DNA from: Tabrizicola sp.
GTDB taxonomy: Bacteria > Pseudomonadota > Alphaproteobacteria > Rhodobacterales > Rhodobacteraceae
Direction of reading: 5' to 3'
DNA length: 64,000 bases
NCBI RefSeq assembly: GCF_022842145.1
Contig: NZ_JALHQD010000011.1
Span: forward strand, 1-64,000
Below the pieces are notes generated by a model. The model worked only from the letters and a program-made list of their open reading frames with translations. It searched no databases and was not told where the DNA came from. The translations under genes were made by a program, and so were the position numbers. Below are positions 37,042 to 45,199 of this stretch, in pieces (the first letter of the stretch is position 1; every line of letters starts with the position of its first letter).

Positions 37042-37629
37042 TTGCGCATCTTCGGGGTGATCCTGGCTGGCGGCGAAGGCCGGCGAATGGGCGCGGACAA
37101 GGCCTTTGTCCAGCTGGCCGGTCGCCCGCTGATTGCCCATGTCCTTGACCGGCTGGAGCCGCAGGTGGAATCCGTGCTGATCTCGGCCAATGGGGATGCC
37201 TCCCGTTTCGCCGCTTTGGGGTGCCGGGTGGTCGCGGACGCCGCTCGGCAGGGGCCGCTCTCCGGTGTTCTTTCTGCTTTGCAGGCTGCTGCCAGCATGG
37301 GCGCGACCCATCTGGTCTCTACCCCCGTGGACACGCCCTTTCTGCCTGGGGATTTGGTGCCGCAGCTTCTGCTCGCTGCCGAAAACTCACCCGAAGGGCT
37401 GGCGCTGGCATCTGACGCCACCGGCGACCACCCGGCCACCGCGATCTGGCCCGTGGGGCTGGCCCCTGCCCTCGCGGACTTTCTGGCCGAGGGTCAGGCC
37501 AAGGTCACCCGCTTCACCGAAGCCCACCACGCGGCCCGCGCCAACTTCCCCGACGCCCGCGCCTTCCTGAACCTGAACACGCCGGAGGACCTTGCCGCCG
37601 CCGAAGCGCTGCTGAAGGGGGCCGCATGA
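37042..37629 (+). CDS. mobA: molybdenum cofactor guanylyltransferase
   Basis: The 195-residue protein has the nucleotidyltransferase opening GVILAGGEGRRMGADKAFVQL and the STPVDTPFLPGDLV segment that binds GTP and magnesium. It adds GMP to molybdopterin to form the MGD cofactor. The start is a TTG at 37042 with AAAGG upstream. It overlaps mobB in an ATGA. Confidence 0.95.
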   Translation: MRIFGVILAGGEGRRMGADKAFVQLAGRPLIAHVLDRLEPQVESVLISANGDASRFAALGCRVVADAARQGPLSGVLSALQAAASMGATHLVSTPVDTPFLPGDLVPQLLLAAENSPEGLALASDATGDHPATAIWPVGLAPALADFLAEGQAKVTRFTEAHHAARANFPDARAFLNLNTPEDLAAAEALLKGAA

Positions 37630-38117
37630 GGGTGTACGGCGTGATCGGCTGGAAGAACTCCGGCAAGACCAGCCTGATGGAGCGGCTGGTGGCCGAGATC
37701 ACTGGGCGGGGCCTCTCCGTCTCGACCGTCAAGCACGTGCACCACACGGTGGACCTCGACCAGCCGGGCAAGGACACCTTCCGTCACCGTCAGGCGGGGG
37801 CGCGTGAGGTCGTGCTGGCCTCGGCCGACCGGCTGGCGATCCTGGTAGAACACCGGGGACCGGAACCCGAACTGCCTGCGGTCCTCGCGCGCATGGCCCC
37901 CGTCGACCTGATCCTGGTCGAGGGGTACAAGCGCGACGCCCATCCCAAGGTCGAGGTCTGGCGCGCCGAGACCGGCCATCCCCTGATCCAGCCCGGCGAT
38001 TCCCTGGTGCGGGCCGTGGCGACCGATGCGGCCCTGACCCTGCCGGTTCCGGTCCTGGACCTGAACGACACGGCGGCGGTCGCCGATTTCATCCTGCGAG
38101 AGGTCGGCCTTGTTTGA
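37626..38117 (+). CDS. mobB: molybdopterin-guanine dinucleotide biosynthesis adaptor protein B
   Basis: The 163-residue P-loop protein has GWKNSGKTSLMERLV (about residues 6-20) and VDLILVEGYKRDAHPKVEV, the Walker regions of MobB, a GTP-binding partner of MobA. It is coupled to mobA upstream and overlaps the next gene by 8 bp. Confidence 0.95.
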   Translation: MRVYGVIGWKNSGKTSLMERLVAEITGRGLSVSTVKHVHHTVDLDQPGKDTFRHRQAGAREVVLASADRLAILVEHRGPEPELPAVLARMAPVDLILVEGYKRDAHPKVEVWRAETGHPLIQPGDSLVRAVATDAALTLPVPVLDLNDTAAVADFILREVGLV

Positions 38118-38976
38118 CCGGGTGATCGTGGTCGACTGGTCGGCGGCCAACCTGCCCACCAGCCTGACCAACCGGGCCAATGCCGTCTGGATCGGCTGCC
38201 ACGATGCCGAGGGCGGGGCCGAGTGGCACCACCGCACCCGTGCCGGGGCCGAAGCCCAGCTGCTGACCCTGATCGACACCTCGCAGTCCGAGGGGCTGCG
38301 ACTGCTGATCGGCTTCGATTTCGCGATGGGCTACCCGGCGGGTTTTGCCCTGCGCCTGACCGGAGAGGCCCGCGCTCAGGCGGTCTGGAACTGGCTGGCG
38401 GGCGCCATCACCGACATCGACAACCGCAACAACCGGTTCGAGGTGGCGACCCGGATCAACGCGCTGTTCCCCGAGGGACCCGGTCCGTTCTGGAGCCACC
38501 CTTCCGGACAGACTTGGCCCGGTCTGCCCTTCCGCCGCGCCGGGATCGACTATGAGGCGTTGGGTCTGTCGGAAACCCGCGCCGCCGAGGCCGCCGTCCC
38601 GCGTGCGAAAAGCCCCTGGATGCTGTTCAATCCGGGGTCCGTCGGCTCGCAAAGCCTGCTTGGCCTGCCGATGATCCACCGGCTGTCGCAGCGTCCCGGA
38701 ATTGCCGTCTGGCCATTCGCCGCCCCCGACGCGCCGGTGGTGCTGGCCGAGGTCTACCCCTCGCTTTTGGCCGGGCCGGTCGCGATCCTTGCGAACGGCG
38801 AGGGGCTGACCGCCGACCAGGCGCAGGTTCGGCTTCTGTCGCGGGCCTTCTACCGGCTGGCGCGGGCCGACCGGCTGGAACCGCTGTTCGACGCGCCCCC
38901 CGAGGCGGCCGAGGAAGGCTGGATCCTGGGCGCCCATCACGCCCCGCTCTTGGCCGAGGCGCTGACATGGGCGTGA
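38110..38976 (+). CDS. conserved protein of the mob operon, RNase H-fold-like
   Basis: The 288-residue protein starts at a TTG inside the end of mobB. The opening FDRVIVVDWSAAN and the later LLIGFDFAMGYPAG place two Asp residues like those of DUF429/RNase H-fold proteins. Conserved homologues next to mobAB in Rhodobacterales are often labelled molybdopterin-guanine dinucleotide synthesis proteins, but only from context. The enzymatic role is unknown. Confidence 0.65.
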   Translation: MFDRVIVVDWSAANLPTSLTNRANAVWIGCHDAEGGAEWHHRTRAGAEAQLLTLIDTSQSEGLRLLIGFDFAMGYPAGFALRLTGEARAQAVWNWLAGAITDIDNRNNRFEVATRINALFPEGPGPFWSHPSGQTWPGLPFRRAGIDYEALGLSETRAAEAAVPRAKSPWMLFNPGSVGSQSLLGLPMIHRLSQRPGIAVWPFAAPDAPVVLAEVYPSLLAGPVAILANGEGLTADQAQVRLLSRAFYRLARADRLEPLFDAPPEAAEEGWILGAHHAPLLAEALTWA

Positions 38977-39554
38977 CCATCTTCCGTGGTCTCCACCCGC
39001 AGCTGCGTCCGCAGGCGGCACGGCTCTATTGGGAGGCGTTCGGAGGCAAGCTTGGCCGCGTGCTGGGGCCGGACGACCGGGCCTTGCAGTTCTTCCAGCG
39101 GGTGATCCGGGGCGACCTTTGCTTTTCGGCCGTGGGCGACGGCGGGGAGCTGATCGGGCTGGCCGGCTACAAGACCCCGGCGGGCAGCTTTGCGGGCGGG
39201 ACGTGGGGCGATCTGACCGACGTCTATGGACGGCTCGGCGGACGGTGGCGCGGCGGCATCCTCTGGGCCTTGGGGCACGAGGTCGACAACGACCGTTTCC
39301 TGATCGACGGGATCTGCGTCGGGAAGGCGCACCGCGGCAAGGGGATCGGGTCGACGCTGCTGGCGGCCCTGTATCAAGAAGCGGCAGAGCTGGGGTATGG
39401 GGCGGTGCGGCTGGATGTGGTCCAGGACAACTGGCGGGCCCGGGCGCTTTACGAGCGGCAGGGGTTCCAGCCGGTCCGGACCGTCGAGCTGGGCGCCCTG
39501 AGGTTCCTGTTCGGATTCGCCGCCTCTACCACGATGGTGCGACCGCTCAAGTGA
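38967..39554 (+). CDS. GNAT family N-acetyltransferase
   Basis: The 195-residue protein has the acetyl-CoA site FLIDGICVGKAHRGKGIGSTL (V/I then RGKGIG) around residues 111-131, and LDVVQDNWRARALYERQGF as motif B. Its acceptor substrate is unknown. ATG 38967 lies within the end of the previous gene, which points to one operon with mobAB. Confidence 0.88.
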   Translation: MGVTIFRGLHPQLRPQAARLYWEAFGGKLGRVLGPDDRALQFFQRVIRGDLCFSAVGDGGELIGLAGYKTPAGSFAGGTWGDLTDVYGRLGGRWRGGILWALGHEVDNDRFLIDGICVGKAHRGKGIGSTLLAALYQEAAELGYGAVRLDVVQDNWRARALYERQGFQPVRTVELGALRFLFGFAASTTMVRPLK

Positions 39555-39704
39555 TGTTTCCACCGTGGACTGGTGCCGGGCCTCATGCAAGATCAACGCC
39601 TTGGCAGCAGACCTCAGGGATTTGGCAAGGTCTGCCACCCGCCCTTGTCGTCCGGTGCGGCACCTGTCAGGATATGATCAAATTTCCTTTCTCGGAGGCC
39701 GACC

Positions 39705-41150
39705 ATGATCACCAAGCGTGAATTCTACATCGACGGAAGATGGGTTGCTCCGCTGGAAGCGCGGGACTGCCCGGTCATCGATCCCTCGACGGAGGACGCC
39801 TGCGCGGTGATCTCGCTCGGGTCCGAGGCCGACACCGACCGTGCCGTCGCGGCGGCGAAGGCCGCCTTCCCCGCCTGGGCGGCGACGCCTCCGGCCGAAC
39901 GGCGGCGCCTGGTCGAGGGTATCCTGGAGCAATACACCCTGCGCAAGGAAGAGATGGCCCAAGCCATCAGCAGCGAGATGGGGGCGCCAATCGACATGGC
40001 GCGGGATGATCAGGCCGAGTGCTTGCCCTGGCACCTGAAGAACTTCCTGAAGGCCTTCGACCACATGGAGTGGATCAAGCCGCTTGGCGCCCATGCTCCC
40101 GGGACGATGATCGCGCTGGAGCCCATCGGCGTTGTCGGCCTGATCACCCCGTGGAACTGGCCGATGAACCAAGTGACGCTGAAGGTGATCCCGGCGCTGC
40201 TGGCAGGTTGCACCTGCGTGCTGAAACCGTCCGAGGAATCGCCCCTGTCGTCGATGCTGTTCGCCGAGTTCTGCCATGACGCAGGCATCCCGGCGGGGGT
40301 GTTCAACCTGGTGAACGGCGATGGGGCCGGGGTCGGATCGCGACTGTCCAGCCATCCCGATGTCGAGATGATCAGCTTTACCGGCAGCACCCGGGCCGGA
40401 CGCGCGATCACCCAGGCGGCGGCGGAAACGCTGAAGCGCGTCACGCTGGAACTGGGCGGCAAGGGCGCAAACCTGGTCTTCGCCGATGCCGATGCCCGCG
40501 CGGTGGAACGTGGCGTACGGCACATGATGAACAACTCGGGCCAGTCCTGCAACGCACCCAGCCGGATGCTGGTGGAGCGTGGCTTCTACGACCGGGCGGT
40601 GGAGATCGCGGCCGAAGTGGCGCACGGCATCAAGGTCGGGCCGGCCAGCGAGCCGGGCAAGCATATCGGGCCGGTGGTGAACAAGCGCCAGTGGGAACAG
40701 ATCCAGGGCTATATCCAGAAGGGCATCGACGAGGGTGCGCGGCTGGTGGCCGGGGGCTTGGGCCTGCCGGAGGGGATGAACAAGGGCTACTACGTGCGGC
40801 CAACCGTGTTCGCGGATGTGAAGCCGGGGATGACCATCGAAAAGGAAGAGATCTTCGGGCCGGTCCTCTGCATGATTCCATTCGACAGCGAAGAGGAGGC
40901 GGTGAAGATCGCCAACGACACGCCCTACGGGCTGACCAACTACGTCCAGTCGCAGGACGGCGCCAGGCGGAACCGGCTGGCGCGGCAGTTGCGGGCCGGA
41001 ATGGTGGAGATGAACGGGAAGTCTCGTGGCGCGGGCGCGCCTTTTGGCGGGGTAAAGGCCTCTGGCCGGGCGCGCGAGGGTGGCGTCTGGGGGATCGAGG
41101 AGTTCCTGGAGGTCAAGGCCATCTCGGGCTGGGACGTGGCGGCGGAGTAG
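39705..41150 (+). CDS. aldehyde dehydrogenase (NAD(P)-dependent)
   Basis: The 481-residue protein has all the main family motifs: ITPWNWPMNQVTLKVIPAL for the cofactor pocket, FTGSTRAGRAI, LELGGKGANLVF with the general-base Glu, catalytic Cys282 (NSGQSCNAPS) and EEIFGPVL. It oxidises an aldehyde to the acid in the cytoplasm. The substrate is not known; a flavoenzyme able to release formaldehyde or another aldehyde follows. A triple palindrome comes directly after its stop. Confidence 0.94.
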   Translation: MITKREFYIDGRWVAPLEARDCPVIDPSTEDACAVISLGSEADTDRAVAAAKAAFPAWAATPPAERRRLVEGILEQYTLRKEEMAQAISSEMGAPIDMARDDQAECLPWHLKNFLKAFDHMEWIKPLGAHAPGTMIALEPIGVVGLITPWNWPMNQVTLKVIPALLAGCTCVLKPSEESPLSSMLFAEFCHDAGIPAGVFNLVNGDGAGVGSRLSSHPDVEMISFTGSTRAGRAITQAAAETLKRVTLELGGKGANLVFADADARAVERGVRHMMNNSGQSCNAPSRMLVERGFYDRAVEIAAEVAHGIKVGPASEPGKHIGPVVNKRQWEQIQGYIQKGIDEGARLVAGGLGLPEGMNKGYYVRPTVFADVKPGMTIEKEEIFGPVLCMIPFDSEEEAVKIANDTPYGLTNYVQSQDGARRNRLARQLRAGMVEMNGKSRGAGAPFGGVKASGRAREGGVWGIEEFLEVKAISGWDVAAE

Positions 41151-41218
41151 GCGATTTCTTCGAAGAAATCGCATCGGAGCCTTTGAAGGCTCCGGTCCGG
41201 AGTTTTCGAAAACTCCGG
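41151..41218. repeat. three consecutive perfect palindromes
   Basis: Three perfect inverted repeats follow one another: 22 bp at 41151-41172 (arms GCGATTTCTTC), 18 bp at 41176-41193 (arms GGAGCCTTT) and 22 bp at 41197-41218 (arms CCGGAGTTTTC). All three centre on TTCGAA or TTTGAAGG-like cores. They could end transcription of the aldehyde dehydrogenase gene, or be a dispersed palindromic repeat unit. Confidence 0.85.
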
Positions 41219-41230
41219 CGCGCGCAAAAC

Positions 41231-41264
41231 TTGACACATGTGTCGAGAATTGTTGACATGCGGG
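41231..41264 (+). promoter_or_regulatory. candidate operator/promoter before the TMADH-like gene
   Basis: A perfect 12-bp palindrome GACACATGTGTC (41233-41244) overlaps a TTGACA hexamer at 41231, and a second TTGACA lies at 41253. It is 16-47 bp ahead of the gene start. A palindromic site here fits a GntR- or TetR-like regulator; no -10 can be named with certainty. Confidence 0.5.
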
Positions 41265-41279
41265 TCTATGGAGGCCCGA

Positions 41280-43256
41280 ATGACCCAGCATCCCCGCCTG
41301 ATGTCCCCTTTGAAACTGCGCGACCACACCCTGCGCAACCGGATCGTGTTCGGGGCGCACACCGCCAACATGTCGGACCAGGGGATGCCGGGGCCACGCT
41401 TCGGGAAGTACCTGCTGGAGCGGGCGCTCGGTGGTGCGGCGATGGTGGTGGCGGAACCCGTGCCGGTGCACCGGACCGGGGTCCTGACCCGGGGCAACTT
41501 CCTGCATTCGGATGATCGGGTGATCCCGGCCTTCCGCACCATCACCGACGAGGTGAAGGACGCGGGCGCGGTCATCATCCAGCAGCTGTACCACGTGGGG
41601 GCGCATGGCGATTCCGACCTGAGCTTCGCGCCGCATTGGTCGCCCTCGGGTGGACCGTCCTACCACGACTCGGACGGGTCCCACGCCATGACGGGGGCGG
41701 AGGTGGAGGAGCTGCTCGAAGCCCATGTCGCGGCGGCAGTTCGGGCCAAGGCGGCAGGGTTCCAGGGGGTGGAGGTCTGGGCGGCCTATCACTCGCTTCT
41801 GGACCAGTTCTGGACGCCCTGGTCGAACCAGCGGACGGACCAATGGGGCGGCGCGCTGGAGGGCCGCACGCGGTTCTCGCGCGAGTTGATCGAGCGGGTG
41901 CGGCGGGCTTGCGGCGAGGAGTTCATCGTCGGGTTGGCGGTCAGCTATTCCGAGGCCTACGAGGTGACGCTGGGGGCCGAGGCGTTGTGCGAAATCCTGG
42001 ATCTGCACGACCGGACCGGCCACGTGGATTACGTGACCGTGGGGGCCGGGTCATACCTCGAGTTCGAGTCGATCATCCCGGCCTTCACGCATGGCGAGAA
42101 GCTGACGACGCCTTTGACCGCCCAGTTGAAGGGGGCGCTGAGGCATGCCGTGGTGACCTCCGAGGCCGGTGTCAGGACGCCGGAGAATGGCGAGGCGATC
42201 ATCGCCTCGGGTCTGGCCGATCTTGTATCGATCGTGCGCGGCCAGATCGCCGACCCGCATCTGGCGCGGAAGGTGGCAGAGGGGCGTTCTTCCGACATTC
42301 GCGGGTGCATTTCCTGCAACCAGATGTGCTGGGGGCGGCGGTCGCGGGATTACTGGATTTCCTGCCTGATCAATCCTTCCGCAGGGAGGGAGTTCGAGTG
42401 GGGTGGGGATCGGTTTTCGCCTGCGGCTGCGCCGAAGGATGTGCTCGTTATCGGTGCTGGGCCTGCAGGCCTGGAGGCGGCACGGGTTGCGGCAGAGCGG
42501 GGGCACCGGGTGGAGATCGTCGAGGCCTCGGGCGTCGTCGGCGGGCAGCTCCGGCTGGCGGGGATGCAGCCGCGGCGCGGGCAGATTCTGGAGTTGATGG
42601 ACTGGTACGAGCGGCAGCTTGACCAGTTGGGGGTGACGCTGCGGCTGAACACGTTCCTGGAGGCGGAGGAGGTAGCGGGGCATCCGGCGGAGGTGGTCTT
42701 GGTGGCGACGGGGTCCCTGCCGGACGAGACCGGGTTCCAGCGCTGGGTGCCAGCGGAGGCATCCCTGCCGGGGATCGAGGCGGGGGGCGTCTGGTCGCCC
42801 GAAGCTGTGCTGCGCCGCGAGGCTCGGCTGGGCGACGCGGTGGTGGTCTACGACGAGGGCGGCAATTGGCGCGGGGTCGGGACGGCCTGGGCGCTGGCGG
42901 AGCAGGGGAAGAAGGTGACCATCGTCACGCCGGAGCCGTTCGTGGGTAAGGAGATCGCGCGGACCTCGGCGGACGGGTCGGTGCGGCGGCGGCTGGGGGC
43001 GCTGGGGGTGCGGATGCTGGCGGAGCATCAGTTGGTGAGGTGGCACGGGAACGGGGTGACCGTGCGGTCCTTCCTGACCGGGGAGGAGGAGGTGATCCCG
43101 GCGTCGGCCCTGGTGATGGCGACGACGAACCGGGCGTTTGATCCGCTCCCGGAGGTGATCCCGGGGAAGGTGATGCACCGGGTGGGGGACTGCGCGGCCC
43201 CCCGGCTGGCAGCCTATGCGTTCCATGAGGGGCGGAAGGTGGCGCTGGGGATCTGA
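41280..43256 (+). CDS. old-yellow-enzyme/TMADH-like iron-sulfur flavoprotein oxidoreductase
   Basis: The 658-residue protein has an FMN-binding TIM barrel (about 1-335), a [4Fe-4S] motif C343-x2-C346-x3-C350-x11-C362, and a C-terminal FAD/NAD-binding module (DVLVIGAGPAGLEAARVAAE and a second dinucleotide site). That is the layout of trimethylamine dehydrogenase, 2,4-dienoyl-CoA reductase and N-methylproline or dimethylglycine demethylases. The barrel reads HSLLDQFWTPWSNQRTDQWGG, closer to amine demethylases than to enoate reductases. Oxidative N-demethylation is inferred. ATG 41280 has GGAGG upstream. Confidence 0.85.
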   Translation: MTQHPRLMSPLKLRDHTLRNRIVFGAHTANMSDQGMPGPRFGKYLLERALGGAAMVVAEPVPVHRTGVLTRGNFLHSDDRVIPAFRTITDEVKDAGAVIIQQLYHVGAHGDSDLSFAPHWSPSGGPSYHDSDGSHAMTGAEVEELLEAHVAAAVRAKAAGFQGVEVWAAYHSLLDQFWTPWSNQRTDQWGGALEGRTRFSRELIERVRRACGEEFIVGLAVSYSEAYEVTLGAEALCEILDLHDRTGHVDYVTVGAGSYLEFESIIPAFTHGEKLTTPLTAQLKGALRHAVVTSEAGVRTPENGEAIIASGLADLVSIVRGQIADPHLARKVAEGRSSDIRGCISCNQMCWGRRSRDYWISCLINPSAGREFEWGGDRFSPAAAPKDVLVIGAGPAGLEAARVAAERGHRVEIVEASGVVGGQLRLAGMQPRRGQILELMDWYERQLDQLGVTLRLNTFLEAEEVAGHPAEVVLVATGSLPDETGFQRWVPAEASLPGIEAGGVWSPEAVLRREARLGDAVVVYDEGGNWRGVGTAWALAEQGKKVTIVTPEPFVGKEIARTSADGSVRRRLGALGVRMLAEHQLVRWHGNGVTVRSFLTGEEEVIPASALVMATTNRAFDPLPEVIPGKVMHRVGDCAAPRLAAYAFHEGRKVALGI

Positions 43257-43461
43257 GAGGTGCCCACGCGCGGGCAGGGGGGGGCCGCAAGGAAATCAAG
43301 GAGTTGGGTGTGGGCGTTAGGGTTGTGTTAGGGATGGGGGGCGGGGTGTAGGCGGACCTTGCATCTATTCGGTCTCAGTGGTGGTGCGTGAAATTCCGCA
43401 GCCTAGGGCAAGTTTCAATCTTTGACTAACGTAGATGCCGCTCCAGTCGATTTCTGCGGAT
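43257..43461. other. non-coding gap, G-rich then AT-richer
   Basis: No gene is seen. The first 100 bp are unusually G-rich on the plus strand (several runs of six to eight G); the remainder drops in GC towards the atypical gene that follows. A composition break falls near 43350. Confidence 0.5.
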
Positions 43462-44094
43462 TCAAGTGTTCTTGGCGAGCGATACGCTCACGCACAAACT
43501 CCAGCGACGCGGATCAGGACAGATGTCTGGCAGGTTGTAGAGCGCTGCATTCTCGAAAAGCAGGTAGGCAGCTGCGTCGTAGGCGAGAGCCGCGAGTCGT
43601 TCAGTATGATGGTAACCAAGGTTGTAGCGAATTTCCTGGGTCGCGATGCTCGCCGCCCAGCGAACCGCACCAGAGGTCGACGTGCGCTTGATTACGCCCT
43701 TGAAGATCGAGCTTGTACCCGCCTTGGATCGCCGATTTCGCATCACTGCAGTCCGACCGATGTGGCCCGATATGTTTTCCAGTCTGCAGTCAAATGGCAG
43801 TTTATTGGCGAAGGATACCTGCTTCACCTCGTCGAGGGTCATTGTCGGATGCGCGAGAGTGAGCACGAACCTCTGCAGGGAGATTCGTCGTCCTCCAACA
43901 TCTGCAGCCGCCGCCAAGTAGTTCCCTCGAGAAAGTATCGCATACCATCGATAGCTCTTCACCTGGGTTTCAAAGCGCCTGTCGATGACTGCGTCAAGCC
44001 CGCGGCTTGTCGGGATCATGGCGTAGGTATCGGGTTGAAGGGACTCGGCCAACAACGCAATCGAAACGCGCATAAGTTCAACGGGACTTTCCAT
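43462..44094 (-). CDS. AP2-domain protein with degenerate HNH endonuclease domain
   Basis: The 210-residue protein carries a C-terminal AP2/ERF-type DNA-binding domain (about residues 129-189: SSIFKGVIKR, RWAASI, LGYHHTERLAALAYDAAAY, ALYNLP). Ahead of it, RRISLQRFVL and FDCRLENISGHIGRTAVMRN correspond to the HNH_3 fold that normally reads LHR...VDHINGD...NRRENL. The metal-binding and catalytic His positions are Gln and absent here, so nuclease activity looks lost. Base composition is clearly lower in GC than all neighbours, indicating transfer from a mobile source such as a phage homing endonuclease. Confidence 0.7.
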   Translation of the reverse strand: MESPVELMRVSIALLAESLQPDTYAMIPTSRGLDAVIDRRFETQVKSYRWYAILSRGNYLAAAADVGGRRISLQRFVLTLAHPTMTLDEVKQVSFANKLPFDCRLENISGHIGRTAVMRNRRSKAGTSSIFKGVIKRTSTSGAVRWAASIATQEIRYNLGYHHTERLAALAYDAAAYLLFENAALYNLPDICPDPRRWSLCVSVSLAKNT

Positions 44095-44155
44095 GGTGCT
44101 GCACCTTATGGGCGACTTCTCTTCTTTAACGCAGAGCGTTTAGACTTCACCGCTT

Positions 44156-45199
44156 TTACGGGTTCGCCTCGATGGTTTCGTTCAACCACGGCACGAACTT
44201 CGAGATATTGGTGTAGGCCGAGAAAAGCGCCGTTTCCTCGCAGCCTTGGCCGGAGGTCGCGGACAGTCCCCAGCTGACGATGCCGGCCTGGATGTAGCCG
44301 CCGCCGTCGACCGGGACGACCAAGGGGCCGCCGGAATCGCCGTTGCACGAGGTCTTGCCACCCTCGAAGGTGCCGGAGCAGATCATGTTCTCGGACACGG
44401 CGTCGGGGGCCTTGGCCATCAGTTGGTCCCAGATGGCGAAGGCGTCTGCGTCGGGGACGCCGAGGGTCTGGACGGCGTAGCCGAAGCCGCCCGCCGCGTC
44501 CTCGGCGCGTGCTTCCAGCATGGACTGGTTGCAGAGCGCGCGGTCGAGGACCTGGATCTGGGCCTGGCGCAGTTCGGGCGAAGGTTGCGCGCCTTCCTGC
44601 AGGCCCCAGCCGGTGACGATGGTGGTCACCCCCTGCTGGTTGAGGATGTCGCCGTATTCGGCGTCGGGGACCTCCACCGTCTGGTAGGGCACCTGCGGCG
44701 CGCGGGAGAGCTTGATGAGGGCGATGTCGAAGTCGAACTCGGTGCCGATGTAGGACGGGTGGCGGAAGACGGCTTCGACCGGGATCAGGTCGCCCGCGCC
44801 GGGGCTGAGGGTGTTGGTGCCGACGAGGATCGATACGTCCTGCGGGGCGAGGTCGGCGAAGCTGCCGTCGTCCTGTTCCATGTGAATGCAGTGGGCGGCG
44901 GTGAGGACCCAGCGGTCCATCACCATCGAGCCGCCGCAGAACTGGGCGTCGGTGGAGACGGGCGCGCCGCCGATCAGGAGGGCCACCTGCCAGGGCCAGG
45001 CGCCGTCGGGGGCCACCTCGCCGCCGATGACTTTCGCCCCGGACTGTTCTGCCGTCTTGCCGCGTTCAGCCTTGGCGCCGGATTTTGCGAAGGCGAAGGG
45101 CGAGGCCACCGCCGGGTCGGGGGCGGCGAGTTGCGGGGCCTCGGCCATCAGGGGCGTGGCGAGGAGCGTGGCGATCAGGGCGGGTAGGAGCCGGGGCAT
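44156..45199 (-). CDS. exported S1 (trypsin-fold) serine protease with pro-region
   Basis: The 347-residue protein has a signal peptide (residues 1-19) and a pro-region to Lys56. The mature domain then opens with VIGGE and W-P-W-Q. The triad is His103 (LTAAHC), Asp158 (DFDIAL) and Ser289 (CNGDSGGP). The position equivalent to trypsin Asp189 is Thr283, so primary specificity is probably not for Lys/Arg, and it may be unable to process its own K|VIGG activation site. It ends the leftward gene set, 0 bp from the caspase gene upstream. It is predicted to be periplasmic or secreted. Confidence 0.92.
   Translation of the reverse strand: MPRLLPALIATLLATPLMAEAPQLAAPDPAVASPFAFAKSGAKAERGKTAEQSGAKVIGGEVAPDGAWPWQVALLIGGAPVSTDAQFCGGSMVMDRWVLTAAHCIHMEQDDGSFADLAPQDVSILVGTNTLSPGAGDLIPVEAVFRHPSYIGTEFDFDIALIKLSRAPQVPYQTVEVPDAEYGDILNQQGVTTIVTGWGLQEGAQPSPELRQAQIQVLDRALCNQSMLEARAEDAAGGFGYAVQTLGVPDADAFAIWDQLMAKAPDAVSENMICSGTFEGGKTSCNGDSGGPLVVPVDGGGYIQAGIVSWGLSATSGQGCEETALFSAYTNISKFVPWLNETIEANP

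Noticed and set aside
39678-42023. 781-codon minus-strand open frame
   Set aside because: It spans the antisense of both the aldehyde dehydrogenase and the flavoenzyme, which are well supported.
43435-44277. Plus-strand frame over the AP2 gene
   Set aside because: It has no domain, while the minus strand shows a clear AP2 domain.
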